Assembly (NCBI RefSeq): GCF_030817835.1
Contig: NZ_JAUSZR010000001.1
Span: forward strand, 310,001-374,000
DNA: 64,000 nucleotides
From: Pseudarthrobacter sp. W1I19
Lineage (GTDB): Bacteria > Actinomycetota > Actinomycetes > Actinomycetales > Micrococcaceae
Reading direction: 5' to 3'
Shown piece by piece: positions 11,417 to 20,057 of this stretch; position 1 is the stretch's first letter, and each line of letters begins with the position of its first letter. Below the pieces are notes generated by a model, which ran no database searches, had not been told where the DNA came from, and saw only the letters and a program-made list of their open reading frames with translations. Position numbers and translations under genes: made by a program.

Positions 11417-12757
11417 ATGTCTGATAACAGGACGCCGGACACCGACCTCCTGGCGGCCCCGGCAGCACGGCGGCGGATCTTCGCCTCCACGATGCTCGGA
11501 AACGTGGTTGAATACTACGATTTCACGCTCTACGGAACACTGGCAGCTATCATCGCCACCCAGTTCTTCCCCTCCGACAACCCCACGGTTGCCCTCCTGG
11601 CCGTGTACGTCGGCGTCGTTCTTTCCTATGCCATCCGCCCCATTGGTGGGATTATCCTGGGGCCCCTGGGTGACATCAAGGGCCGTAAATTCGTGCTGAT
11701 CCTCACGATCGCCCTGATGAGCATCGGGACGGCAGGGATCGGCTTCCTGCCCACGTACGCTGCCATCGGCGTCGCCGCACCCGTCCTGCTGCTGCTGTCC
11801 AGGCTCCTGCAGGGAATCGGAGCCAGTGTTGAATACACCACGGCAGCGAACTTCCTCTTCGAACACGAACGGGGCCGCCGCCCCAATTTCATTGCCGGGG
11901 TGCTGAATTCCACGGCCTCCGTGGGGTCCTTCCTGGCGGCTGGGCTGGCGTACGTCCTCAGCGTCACCATGCCGGGAGACGCGTTCACCTCGTGGGGATG
12001 GCGCATCCCGTTCCTGCTCTCGATCCCCATCGCCCTCATCGGCGTCTACATGCGCAACCATCTCACCGAGACCCCGGAATTCCAGGAAGTTGTAAAGACG
12101 GTTGCTGCCGAAAAGGTAAAGCAGACCCCGCTGCGCACGGCCATCCGGTTCTACTGGTCAGACATGCTCAAAGCCATCGGCCTGGGTGCCGGGCAGAGGA
12201 TTGGCTCCTACACGATCCAGGCGTACTTCGTGACCGCCCTGATCACCGCAGGCTTCCCGGCATCCCAGGCACTCCTGGCCTCAATGCTGACCTACCTCGT
12301 TGGACCCATCACCAGCATCTGGGGCGGCCAACTCTCGGATAGGTACGGTGCAAAGCGTGTACTGCTGATCGGATACGGACTCTTCGTGGCCTTGACCGTG
12401 CCGGCCTTCTACGCCATCGGCAACAAGTCCATCCTGCTCGCCACCGTCGCTGTCATTGTCTTCACCCTGATCAACAACCTTGTCGCGGCGCCCCTCAGCG
12501 TGGCCTATGTGCTCAGCTTCCCGCCGGAGGTACGGGCCACGGCAGCAGCCCTGAACTTCAACATCGGTACATCACTGATCGGAGCCACGGCAGGGCTCGT
12601 TGCGGTATGGCTCTTTTCCGTCACCGGGTCCAACGTCTCCTTCGGCTGGTACACCACCGCCGCCTGCGTCGTCTCGATCTGCGTGACCCTCTTCGCCCTT
12701 CCCGCAGCACTCCGCCGGGTGCCGCCTGCCAAAAAGGCGGTATCAGTGACGGTCTGA
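11417..12757 (+). CDS. MHS-family MFS transporter of the hydantoinase cluster
   Basis: 446 residues with about 12 membrane segments. It begins with the MHS hallmark GNVVEYYDFTLYG and has a loop 2-3 signature GDIKGRKF. AAAGGA lies 6 nt before the ATG. It is downstream of hyuB on the same strand and followed by a strong terminator, so it probably belongs to the same operon and imports the cyclic amide or carbamoyl substrate. It is a different MHS lineage from the carrier at 4267. The 186-bp gap to hyuB contains GC-rich inverted stretches but no clear promoter. Confidence 0.9.
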   Translation: MSDNRTPDTDLLAAPAARRRIFASTMLGNVVEYYDFTLYGTLAAIIATQFFPSDNPTVALLAVYVGVVLSYAIRPIGGIILGPLGDIKGRKFVLILTIALMSIGTAGIGFLPTYAAIGVAAPVLLLLSRLLQGIGASVEYTTAANFLFEHERGRRPNFIAGVLNSTASVGSFLAAGLAYVLSVTMPGDAFTSWGWRIPFLLSIPIALIGVYMRNHLTETPEFQEVVKTVAAEKVKQTPLRTAIRFYWSDMLKAIGLGAGQRIGSYTIQAYFVTALITAGFPASQALLASMLTYLVGPITSIWGGQLSDRYGAKRVLLIGYGLFVALTVPAFYAIGNKSILLATVAVIVFTLINNLVAAPLSVAYVLSFPPEVRATAAALNFNIGTSLIGATAGLVAVWLFSVTGSNVSFGWYTTAACVVSICVTLFALPAALRRVPPAKKAVSVTV

Positions 12758-12767
12758 CCTCGGTGTG

Positions 12768-12803
12768 AAAGGCCGGGACGCGGCATGACGCGTCCCGGCC
12801 TTT
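12768..12803. terminator. Bidirectional terminator between MHS transporter and lacI-type gene
   Basis: AAAGGCCGGGACGCG pairs perfectly with CGCGTCCCGGCCTTT around a 6-nt GCATGA loop. The A/T ends give a U-tail in both directions, fitting its place between convergent genes. Confidence 0.9.
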
Positions 12804-12832
12804 CCCATGCCCAGCCGGGAAAGTTCCAGCGG

Positions 12833-13909
12833 TCAGTGTTTGCGAGGCCTGGCGGTGGAATCCCTCAGGATCAGGCGGCCGCTCAGCGTCCGGTCGCCCC
12901 GCCGGTCCTCAGGCGCACCGATAGCGAGCAGCAGTTCCTTGGTGGCAGCCATTCCCAACTGATGGCTGGGCTGGTCCACCACCGTCAGCTTGGGCCGGAC
13001 CAGAGTGGCCCATTCCTGATCATCAAAACCGATGAGGGACATATCTTTCGGGCACGCGATGTCCAGATCCTGCAAAGCCGCAAACGTGCCGGCACTCAAT
13101 TCACTGTCAGTGCAATAAATGGCGGTCAACCCCGGGTTATCCCGAAGCAGGCGCCGGGTCGCCTCGTATGCCGAGGCCTTTGCATAGGCGCTGCGTCCGA
13201 CGTACTCGTCGCGGTACCGGATCCCGGCGCCGCGGAGTGCATTCACATAGCCCACCAGGCGTGCCGCGCTGGGCCGCAGGTTCTTACTCTCCTGGCGGCT
13301 GTCCGGCTGCCATCCCGCGGGCATCAGCGCCTCGGTAACAATTCCAATATCGCGATGCCCAAGGTCAATGAGGTGATTGACGGCAAGTGTGGAAGCCTCC
13401 ACGTGATTCACCGAGATGTAGGAAGCAGCCTTTACTTTGGGCGCAGGGCGGTCCAGCAAGGTCACGGCTATACCTTGCCCCTCAAGCCTCTCCAGGTGCT
13501 CCGTTTCCTCGGTGGAGACCGGCGCAACCACTATGCCGTCCACGCGCTTACCGGCGAGGAGTTCAACGGCACGGCGCTCCAACGCCAGATCGCCCTCTGT
13601 GCTGCTCAACAGAACCTCGTACCCGGCTTCGCGTGCAGCGGTGGAAATTCCCCGCATCGCGACGGCGAAGAAGTGGTTTCCCACATCAGGTATCACCACA
13701 CCAATGGTCCGCGTCCGGCCGGTGATCATGCTGCGGGCAAGGGCATTGGGCTGGTACCCGAGTTCATCCGCCGCTTTCTGGACGAGTTCCCTGGTCTTGG
13801 GGCTGACCGACCCGTACCGCGCCAGCGCCCTGGCAGCCGTGGACTTGGACACGCCTGCCTTCAACGCGACGTCGATAATGGTGGCAGGAGGAAGCGGCGG
13901 TTGGCTCAC
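12833..13909 (-). CDS. LacI-family transcriptional regulator
   Basis: 358 residues of usual LacI length. The N-terminal helix-turn-helix (about residues 10-35, IIDVALKAGVSKSTAARAL) is followed by the hinge helix NALARSM (55-61) and a periplasmic-binding-protein-like effector domain. It converges on the hydantoinase operon. The sequence GGGATCGTTACC 70 bp upstream of its start is, in reverse complement, a close match to the operators at 7215 and 7338, so it probably represses itself, hyuAB-transporter and the FAD-oxidase pair. The inducer is unknown, perhaps a hydantoin-derived amino acid. Confidence 0.92.
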   Translation of the reverse strand: MSQPPLPPATIIDVALKAGVSKSTAARALARYGSVSPKTRELVQKAADELGYQPNALARSMITGRTRTIGVVIPDVGNHFFAVAMRGISTAAREAGYEVLLSSTEGDLALERRAVELLAGKRVDGIVVAPVSTEETEHLERLEGQGIAVTLLDRPAPKVKAASYISVNHVEASTLAVNHLIDLGHRDIGIVTEALMPAGWQPDSRQESKNLRPSAARLVGYVNALRGAGIRYRDEYVGRSAYAKASAYEATRRLLRDNPGLTAIYCTDSELSAGTFAALQDLDIACPKDMSLIGFDDQEWATLVRPKLTVVDQPSHQLGMAATKELLLAIGAPEDRRGDRTLSGRLILRDSTARPRKH

Positions 13910-13978
13910 GTGGTGGTCCTCTCCTCACGAAGTTTTTCAGCTGCACCCGGGGCTGCCGATTCCAGGCACCCTCGGTTC

Positions 13979-13992
13979 TGGGATCGTTACCA
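13979..13992. promoter_or_regulatory. Predicted autoregulatory operator of the LacI-type gene
   Basis: TGGGATCGTTACCA is an imperfect palindrome. Its reverse-complement core GGTAACGATCCC matches GGGAACGTTCCC at 7215 in 10 of 12 positions and lies 70 bp upstream of the regulator's start codon. Confidence 0.55.
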
Positions 13993-14057
13993 TACTCTCA
14001 CGGCTGTCCGGAGCCGGAACCTATGTGTTCAGGAATCAGCGGGTGTTGGATGTGGCG

Positions 14058-14378
14058 TCAGTGGGCCGCCCCGAGCTCGATGAGCAGGACGCCGCCGATG
14101 ATGAGGCCCAGTCCGAGCATCATCACTGGGGTGATCGTCTCTTTGAAGAAGATGCGGCTGGCCAGGGCAGTCAGTGCGACGCCGGCTGCTGCCCAGATGC
14201 CGTAGGCCACTCCGAGGCTCATGCCCTGGTCCAGGGTCAGGGTGAGGAGCGTGAACGCCAGGACGTACCCGACGGCGACCGGCAGGTACCAGCGCCGCTT
14301 GCCGGTGGAAGCAACGCGCAGGAAGAGGGTGGCGGTCACCTCGGTGAGGATGGCCCCTGCCAGCAGCAGCCACATCAT
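14058..14378 (-). CDS. SMR-family efflux subunit, second of a pair
   Basis: 106 residues, four transmembrane helices and nothing else, the usual small-multidrug-resistance size. The essential membrane glutamate is present at position 13 (AGAILTEVTATLFLR). The gene overlaps the upstream SMR gene by 4 nt (ATGA), so the two are made together. Such pairs (YkkCD, EbrAB, YvdRS type) act as heterodimeric proton-coupled exporters of cationic drugs or guanidinium compounds. I looked for a guanidine riboswitch upstream and did not find one. Confidence 0.9.
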   Translation of the reverse strand: MMWLLLAGAILTEVTATLFLRVASTGKRRWYLPVAVGYVLAFTLLTLTLDQGMSLGVAYGIWAAAGVALTALASRIFFKETITPVMMLGLGLIIGGVLLIELGAAH

Positions 14379-14731
14379 GAGTTCACCATTTCCTGTTCCG
14401 GTTCTTCTGCCGGCTCCCTATGTGACCCGAGTTCAACGCACAGCACTCCGCCAATGACCATGGCGACGCCGATCATCATCACCGGAGTCAGCGCCTCGCC
14501 AAAGATCAGGGCGGCCAGCAGCACCGTGAGTGTCACTCCCAGCGCGGCCCAGATGCCGTAGGCGACTCCGAGACCGAGGCCTTTGCGGAGGACTGCTGCG
14601 AGGAAGCCAAAGGATGCGGCGTAGCCCGCAACCACAACAACGAAGAACACGGGGTTGTCCAGGGCCGCCTTCAAGGAGAGCGACGCCGTCACCTCACTCA
14701 GGATCGCGCCGGCGAGAAGAATCCACTTCAT
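14375..14731 (-). CDS. SMR-family efflux subunit, first of a pair
   Basis: 118 residues with four membrane helices and the conserved glutamate at position 13 (AGAILSEVTASLSLK). It differs from its partner by a charged C-terminal tail, a common asymmetry in paired SMR pumps where one subunit is longer. The partner gene starts within its last codons. Upstream lie only short hairpins (for example GCAAC-GTTGC near 14774-14789) that do not match known riboswitch classes. Confidence 0.9.
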   Translation of the reverse strand: MKWILLAGAILSEVTASLSLKAALDNPVFFVVVVAGYAASFGFLAAVLRKGLGLGVAYGIWAALGVTLTVLLAALIFGEALTPVMMIGVAMVIGGVLCVELGSHREPAEEPEQEMVNS

Positions 14732-14806
14732 GTAAACAGTCCTTGAGATCCGTTGGGGCTTGGTCCCCGTGTTTGCAACGGCGCGGTTGCTGGTGATGTT
14801 CCCGCG

Positions 14807-14834
14807 CTGCCCACCTGTGGGGGCTGGTGGGCAG
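14807..14834 (-). terminator. Hairpin just upstream of the SMR pair, downstream of the hydrolase
   Basis: CTGCCCACC and GGTGGGCAG form a 9-bp stem around a 10-nt loop directly after the stop codon of the minus-strand hydrolase gene, so it likely ends that transcript. Confidence 0.6.
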
Positions 14835-14847
14835 CCGGGGCTGCCGT

Positions 14848-15486
14848 TTAGGCCTGGGGGACGAGCTCCGAACCCGCGATGGCGGAGCTGCCAAGGTCAC
14901 TCCTGGAGAGGGCCTGCCGGTTGTTCAGAGCGTTGGTCCAGGTAGCCGTATCGGCCACGGCTGCCCAGTTCGAGTTCAGCAGGGTGAGGAGTGTGGTGTG
15001 GACGGTCTTCGCGTCGGCGAAGCCTGCCTCATTGGCGAGGTTGATGGCGCCGGTGGCGTCTGAGAGGACCTCGGTGGTGAAGCCGAGGAACTCTGCCTCC
15101 ACGGCTGAGGCGAGCACGCAGTTGTTGGTCATGTAGCCCAGCAAGGTGACAGTGTCGACGTCGCGCTGCCGCAGCCAGTCGGCGAGGTCCGTGCCGGCGT
15201 AGACGGAGCCGTACTGCTTGACCAGCGACTTCCATTCGGTGGTTTTGCGGCGTTCAATCTCGGGGTGCAGCTCGAAGCCGGGCGTGCCGGGCGCGAAGAC
15301 CGGCGCACCAACACCGGCGGTGTGCTGGATGACGGCAACGGGAATGCCGGCGGCAGTGGCGGCGTCGATGGCCATTGCGATGGTGGGCAGGGACTCCTGG
15401 TGCGGCGGGTACTGGATCTCGAGCGGGCCGCTGAAGTACTGCTGCTGCACGTCGATGAGGATGAGGGCGCGGCGGGGGCTGGTCAT
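14848..15486 (-). CDS. Isochorismatase-like cysteine hydrolase
   Basis: 212 residues from the ATG at 15486, which has AGGGAG about 10 nt upstream. The fold's catalytic triad is recognisable: Asp12 (ALILIDVQQQYF), a lysine at 86 or 90 in the EWKSLVKQYGS segment, and the nucleophile Cys123 in GYMTNNCVLAS, preceded by the usual cis-peptide region. The family includes nicotinamidase, N-carbamoylsarcosine amidase and isochorismatase; the sequence alone does not choose among them. It is divergent from an AraC/DJ-1-type regulator that probably controls it. Confidence 0.85.
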   Translation of the reverse strand: MTSPRRALILIDVQQQYFSGPLEIQYPPHQESLPTIAMAIDAATAAGIPVAVIQHTAGVGAPVFAPGTPGFELHPEIERRKTTEWKSLVKQYGSVYAGTDLADWLRQRDVDTVTLLGYMTNNCVLASAVEAEFLGFTTEVLSDATGAINLANEAGFADAKTVHTTLLTLLNSNWAAVADTATWTNALNNRQALSRSDLGSSAIAGSELVPQA

Positions 15487-15621
15487 GTTCTTTGTTCTCC
15501 CTGGGTTTCTCTTTACTGCCTTTTGGCGACTTTTCCAGTCTTCCTGCTGCCCCTGCCCGCCGACAGTGGCACGAAGGCAAATGTACGATGGATTTGGGCC
15601 AAGGTAGGAAAAAGGAGCATT

Positions 15622-16572
15622 TTGAGGATCGCGGTATACGCCTTCGATGGGGCGACCATGTTTCACCTGGCCGTTCCGCAGATGGTTTTTGACGAGGTGG
15701 CCCGCCAGGGCCTTGCCGGGTGGAAGACTGTCCTTTTTTCCGAGCAGGCAGGCGGAATCACCACCGCTGAGGGCTACCGGCTGGGCGAGGTGAGAGGGCC
15801 GGAGGCCGCGGAAGAAGCAGACGTTGTGGTGGTGCCGTCATGGTTCGACGACGGGCGCGTCCCCAGTGATTCGCTGCGGCAGGTGCTCCAAGGGGCACAC
15901 GGGCGCGGGGCCCCGATTTTGGGGTTGTGCCTGGGTGCGATTCCCGTAGCCGACGCCGGCCTGCTTGCGGGGCGCCGGGCGGTCACGCACTGGCAGGCAT
16001 TCGACTCGCTGGCCGTTCGGCACCCCGACGTCCCGCTCGACCGGTCTGTGCTCTATATAGACCACGGCGACGTCCTGACTTCGGCCGGCACCGCCTCAGC
16101 CCTGGACGCCTGCCTGCACCTCGTGCGCGCCAAGCTGGGAGCGGAAGCCGCGAACCAGGTGGCACGCAGCCTGGTCATCGCCCCGCACCGGGAGGGCGGA
16201 CAAGCGCAATACATTGAGCACCCCGTGCCGGAGCGCTCCACAGATGACCCGATCTCGCGCCTGCTTGAATGGGCGCTGGCCCGCCTGGGCGAACCGCTGA
16301 CCATTGACCGGTTGGCGGCCCAGGCGCACCTGAGCCGCCGCACCTTTGTCCGCGCCTTCCGGGCCGTAACCGGGACCACGCCGGCCGCCTGGATCCGGGC
16401 CCGCCGCCTCGACGCAGCCCGGCGGCTCCTGGAGACAACAGACCTGTCGATCGACCAGGTCTCCGCCGACTGCGGCTTCGGCAACGCCGTCACCCTGCGC
16501 CAGAACTTCGCCGCCGCCTTTTCCACAACGCCCACGGAGTACCGGCGGCGCTTTGACGCGCGGCTTGGGTAA
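15622..16572 (+). CDS. DJ-1/PfpI-AraC (GlxA-like) transcriptional regulator
   Basis: 316 residues beginning at TTG 15622, chosen because AAAGGAG lies 4 nt before it and the next residues start the first strand of the DJ-1/PfpI domain. Residues 1-185 form that amidotransferase-like domain with the nucleophile-elbow sequence GLCLGA (Cys103). Residues about 210-316 hold the two AraC helix-turn-helix motifs (LSRRTFVRAFRAVTG and DQVSADCGFGN). It is divergent from the cysteine hydrolase, 135 bp away, its likely target. A decayed 84-bp copy of the 3' end of a close relative of this gene is found at 32930. Confidence 0.88.
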   Translation: MRIAVYAFDGATMFHLAVPQMVFDEVARQGLAGWKTVLFSEQAGGITTAEGYRLGEVRGPEAAEEADVVVVPSWFDDGRVPSDSLRQVLQGAHGRGAPILGLCLGAIPVADAGLLAGRRAVTHWQAFDSLAVRHPDVPLDRSVLYIDHGDVLTSAGTASALDACLHLVRAKLGAEAANQVARSLVIAPHREGGQAQYIEHPVPERSTDDPISRLLEWALARLGEPLTIDRLAAQAHLSRRTFVRAFRAVTGTTPAAWIRARRLDAARRLLETTDLSIDQVSADCGFGNAVTLRQNFAAAFSTTPTEYRRRFDARLG

Positions 16573-16577
16573 TCACG

Positions 16578-16632
16578 ATAAACGCCAGTGCTGTCTTCAA
16601 GCGGGGGGCTTGAAGACAGCACTGGCGTTTAT
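16578..16632. terminator. Strong bidirectional terminator
   Basis: A perfect 25-bp stem, starting ATAAACGCCAGTGC and closing on a GGGGG loop, lies between the convergent AraC-type gene and the sugar isomerase gene. The AT-rich stem ends give U-rich tails both ways. Confidence 0.92.
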
Positions 16633-16675
16633 GTCGACGACTTCGTGCTCAGAAGGGCCGATGAATCACCCATCC

Positions 16676-17683
16676 TTACTGCTTGAAGGCGGCGTCGAAG
16701 GAGGTGTTCGAGGGCGGGAAGTCGAATTTTTTGAGGTTGGCGAGGGCTTCGGGGGCGCCGTGGAGGCGGTCCATGCCTGCGTCTTCCCATTCGACAGAGA
16801 TGGGTCCGTTGTAGCCGATGGCGGACAGGGCACGGAAGGACGCTTCCCAGGGGACGTCGCCGCGGCCGGCGGAGACGAAGTCCCAGCCGCGGCGCGGGTC
16901 GCCCCAGGCCAGGTGGGAGCCCAGGACGGTGTTGCGGCCGGTCTGGCGGACCTTGGTGTCCTTGCAGTCCACGTGGTAGATCCGGTCCTTGAAGTCCCAG
17001 ATGAAGGAGACGGGGTCGATGCCCTGCCACATCATGTGCGACGGGTCCCAGTTCAGCCCGAAGGCGGGGCGGTGGTTGATTGCCTCGAGGGTGCGGACGG
17101 TGGTCCAGTAGTCGTAGGCGATCTCGGAGGGGTGGACTTCGTGGGCGAAGCGGACCCCGCATTCGTCGAAGACGTCCAGGATGGGGTTCCAGCGGTCGGC
17201 GAAGTCCTGGTAGCCGGCGTCGATGACCTTGTCGGGGACGGGCGGGAACATGGCCACGTACTGCCAGACGGAGGAGCCGGTGAACCCGACCACGGTGTCC
17301 ACGCCGAGTGCCTTGGCGAGCCGGGCGGTGTGTTTCATTTCCTCGGCGGCGCGCTGGCGGACGCCTTCGGGGTCGCCGTCGCCCCAGACCTTGGCGCCGA
17401 CGATGGCTTCGTGGCGGAAGTCGATGGGGTCATCGCAGACGGCCTGGCCCTTGAGGTGGTTGGAGATGGCCCAGACCTTGAGGTTGTACTTCTCCAGGAT
17501 CTCGAGTTTGGACTCGACGTAGCCGGGTTCGTCCCAGCGCCAGGCGTCCAGGTGGTCGCCGGAGACGGCGATCTCCAGGCCGTCGTAACCCCACCCGGAC
17601 GCCAGGCGCGCGACCTCTTCGAAGGGCAGGTCCGCCCACTGGCCGGTGAACAAGCTAAACGACCGGGGCTCTTGGTAGGTCAT
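16676..17683 (-). CDS. Sugar phosphate isomerase/epimerase family TIM-barrel protein
   Basis: 335 residues of the xylose-isomerase-like TIM barrel (AP endonuclease 2) fold. Typical landmarks are GYDGLEIAV near residue 33, the glutamate strand FAHEVHPSEIAYD, FGLNWDPSHMMWQ with metal-binding Asp and His, the strand IYHVDCKDT and a final glutamate in ISVEWED. It is the last gene of a minus-strand sugar operon with ABC importer, two Gfo/Idh/MocA dehydrogenases and two more proteins of this fold. In known clusters of this kind such proteins isomerise, epimerise or beta-eliminate oxidised sugars. The exact reaction is not visible. Confidence 0.85.
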   Translation of the reverse strand: MTYQEPRSFSLFTGQWADLPFEEVARLASGWGYDGLEIAVSGDHLDAWRWDEPGYVESKLEILEKYNLKVWAISNHLKGQAVCDDPIDFRHEAIVGAKVWGDGDPEGVRQRAAEEMKHTARLAKALGVDTVVGFTGSSVWQYVAMFPPVPDKVIDAGYQDFADRWNPILDVFDECGVRFAHEVHPSEIAYDYWTTVRTLEAINHRPAFGLNWDPSHMMWQGIDPVSFIWDFKDRIYHVDCKDTKVRQTGRNTVLGSHLAWGDPRRGWDFVSAGRGDVPWEASFRALSAIGYNGPISVEWEDAGMDRLHGAPEALANLKKFDFPPSNTSFDAAFKQ

Positions 17684-17709
17684 GATTGTTTCCGTTCTGG
17701 TGGGATCGC

Positions 17710-19206
17710 CTACGCAGCGGCGTAAGCGATGACGTTTTCTTTGGTTGCTTGGGCTTTGTCCAGTTCGGCCACCACTCGGCCGGCCCGCATGACCATCACT
17801 CTGTCCGAGAGCTCGAGCAGCTCGGGGAGCTCGCTGGAGATCACGAGCACGGCCACGCCTCGACGGGCCAGCTGTTCGATCAAACGGTGGATTTCGGCTT
17901 TAGCACCGATGTCGATGCCCTTTGTCGGCTCGTCCAGGATGAGGACCTTGGGATTGCTTGCCAGGCAGCGGGCGATGATGACCTTTTGCTGGTTGCCACC
18001 GGACAGGGATTGTATGGGGGTTTCAGCGGATGGGGTCCTGACATCGAGTTCCTTGATGTAGCCGCTGACCATCTTCTTTTCATAGGCCCGCTGCAGGATC
18101 CCCCACTTGCTGACCTGCTTCAGGAGCGTCAGCGTCGTGTTTTCGCGGATGGACAGCATCGGAATGATCGCCTGCAGCTTTCGTTCCTCCGGGACGAGGG
18201 CAATACCCGCGGCGATTCCGGCTGAGGCACCATGAAGATTCAGTTTCCGGCCGTGCACCTCTACGGTCCCGGCGTCGGCTTTGTCTGCCCCGTAGATGCA
18301 CCGGGCGACCTCGGTCCGGCCTGCACCTACGAGTCCTGCGAGTCCAACGATCTCTCCTGCGTGCAGCTGGAGATTCACATCCTCAAACGCGCCGGCGAGG
18401 CTTAGACCCCGCGCTTCAAGGACCAGTTCACCGCGTTCGCGGGGAATGTGCTCGTAGAGGTCAACGTCCTTGCCCACCATCAGCTGCACCACGGAACGGG
18501 CGTCGAGTTCATCCGCCGGGACGGATGAGGCCACCGTTTTGCCTTCACGGATGACGGTGATCCGGTCGGCCAGTGTGAAAACTTCCTCCAGTTTGTGCGA
18601 AACGTACATGATCGCCAGGCCCTTGCTCCGCAGCTCGTCGACAAGTTTGTACAGTTTTTCAACGTCTTGCTCGGTCAGTGCCGTGGTGGGTTCATCCATG
18701 ATGATGACTCTTGCGTCCTGGGCTATGGCGCGCGCGATTTCCACCATCTGACCGTCCACGGTTGAGAGCGCCATGGCAGGGGTGTCGAGATTGAGGTGGG
18801 GTGCCACCTGGTCCAGGGCCTTGCGTGCGCGCTTGCGGATCTCCCGGCGGGAGAGGATGCCGTTGTGTCCACCCCAGTTTCCCAGAAGAACATTCTCGGC
18901 CACGGACAGGTCCGGGACCAGGTTGTGCTCCTGGTAGATGGTGGCGATTCCGGCAGCCTTGGAGGCCACCGTGCTGGAGGGCATCAGCTCGCCGTCCACG
19001 TATACGCCGCCTTCGTCAGGAGTGTAAAACCCGCTGAGTGTCTTGATCAGCGTTGATTTTCCTGCTCCGTTTTCGCCGCAGACGCAGTGCACCTCTCCGG
19101 CATGAAGCTCAAAGTTCATGCCGGAGAGGGCGACGACGCCCGGAAACAGTTTTACGAGATTGCGTGCTTCAACGATTGCTGAAGCGCGTCCGGGCTTCTC
19201 GGTCAT
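17710..19206 (-). CDS. Sugar ABC transporter ATP-binding protein (RbsA/MglA-type, CUT2)
   Basis: 498 residues with two fused nucleotide-binding domains, the standard CUT2 architecture. The N-terminal domain has Walker A GENGAGKST (Lys50) and Walker B VIIMDEPTTAL. The C-terminal domain has the expected degenerate Walker A (GLVGAGRTE) but a canonical signature LSGGNQQKV and Walker B LILDEPTKGID. ATG 19206 is preferred because GAGGAGG lies 9 nt upstream and it overlaps the preceding gene by ATGA. It powers the importer formed with the permease at 22037 and the binding protein at 20982; the three parts are interleaved with enzyme genes. Confidence 0.95.
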   Translation of the reverse strand: MTEKPGRASAIVEARNLVKLFPGVVALSGMNFELHAGEVHCVCGENGAGKSTLIKTLSGFYTPDEGGVYVDGELMPSSTVASKAAGIATIYQEHNLVPDLSVAENVLLGNWGGHNGILSRREIRKRARKALDQVAPHLNLDTPAMALSTVDGQMVEIARAIAQDARVIIMDEPTTALTEQDVEKLYKLVDELRSKGLAIMYVSHKLEEVFTLADRITVIREGKTVASSVPADELDARSVVQLMVGKDVDLYEHIPRERGELVLEARGLSLAGAFEDVNLQLHAGEIVGLAGLVGAGRTEVARCIYGADKADAGTVEVHGRKLNLHGASAGIAAGIALVPEERKLQAIIPMLSIRENTTLTLLKQVSKWGILQRAYEKKMVSGYIKELDVRTPSAETPIQSLSGGNQQKVIIARCLASNPKVLILDEPTKGIDIGAKAEIHRLIEQLARRGVAVLVISSELPELLELSDRVMVMRAGRVVAELDKAQATKENVIAYAAA

Positions 19207-20057
19207 GCCAGTTCCCTCCTCAGGAAGGTGAGTCCGTCCCGGGCCAGTGCGTCCATGGATGGTGCCACCGGACGCCAGAGCGAAACGGCCTTTGCGATTT
19301 CCTCGACCGTGGGAAGGAATGACTCGACCACAATGGAACCTTGGTAGTTGATGGTTTTCAGTGCGTCGAAGGTCTCGGACCACGGCACGTGTCCGCTGCC
19401 GGGGGTTCCGCGGTCGTTTTCCGATACCTGGAAGTGGAAGACCTTGTCACCGGCAGCGGTGATGGCCGCACTGATGTTCTTCTCTTCGATGTTCATGTGG
19501 AACGTGTCGAGCATCAGGCCGACGTTGTCCCGGCCGATCAGCCCGCACAGTTCCAAACCCTGTTCGACGGTGTTGACCAGGTCGGTTTCAAACCGGTTGA
19601 GAGGTTCTATGGCCAGGGTGACGCCGCGTTCGGAGGCGTAATCGGCCACTTCACGCAGGCTGTCTGCCGCCCACTGGCGCTGCTGCTGGCGTTCCTCCTG
19701 GGGAAGCAACCGGGCTTTGCCGGTGGCCGAGTACATCGGACCGGCGACGTGGGGCGACCCAACGGCCTGGGCGATGTCGACGCACAGTTTCAGGTAGTCA
19801 ATGCCCTGCCGCCGCTTCTGCGGGTCCTCGTGCGAGACGTCGCGGTCCGGTCCAAACGCGCCGCAGATGGACACAGGCAGTCCGGTCCGTTCTGAGGCCT
19901 TCTTCAGTGCTTCCGCGCTGACCACGGCGGGGTCTTCAATGCAAACCTCGATCAGGTCGTAGCCCATCTCCTTGGCGACATCGAACTGATCGACGTCGTT
20001 GTCGGTGAACGGGGAGACGAGGATGAAGGTGCTGACGCCGAACTCGTATTTACTCAT
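19203..20057 (-). CDS. Sugar isomerase/epimerase, D-psicose/D-tagatose 3-epimerase-like
   Basis: 284 residues of the TIM-barrel family, about the length of ketose 3-epimerases. The four metal-binding positions of that family are recognisable: Glu in LAIEPLNRFET, Asp in GLMLDTFHMNIEE, His in VFHFQVSEND and Glu in IVVESF. The same residues are used by enzymes that beta-eliminate 3-keto-glycosides (LgdB and C-glycoside deglycosidase types). Because two Gfo/Idh/MocA dehydrogenases sit in the same operon, an eliminase or hydratase role on a 3-keto sugar is as likely as an epimerase role. Overlaps both neighbours. Confidence 0.85.
   Translation of the reverse strand: MSKYEFGVSTFILVSPFTDNDVDQFDVAKEMGYDLIEVCIEDPAVVSAEALKKASERTGLPVSICGAFGPDRDVSHEDPQKRRQGIDYLKLCVDIAQAVGSPHVAGPMYSATGKARLLPQEERQQQRQWAADSLREVADYASERGVTLAIEPLNRFETDLVNTVEQGLELCGLIGRDNVGLMLDTFHMNIEEKNISAAITAAGDKVFHFQVSENDRGTPGSGHVPWSETFDALKTINYQGSIVVESFLPTVEEIAKAVSLWRPVAPSMDALARDGLTFLRRELA

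Noticed and set aside
14732..14850. Guanidine riboswitch upstream of the SMR pair
   Set aside because: Paired SMR genes are often behind one, but the short hairpins here lack the conserved loops of guanidine-I, -II or -III.
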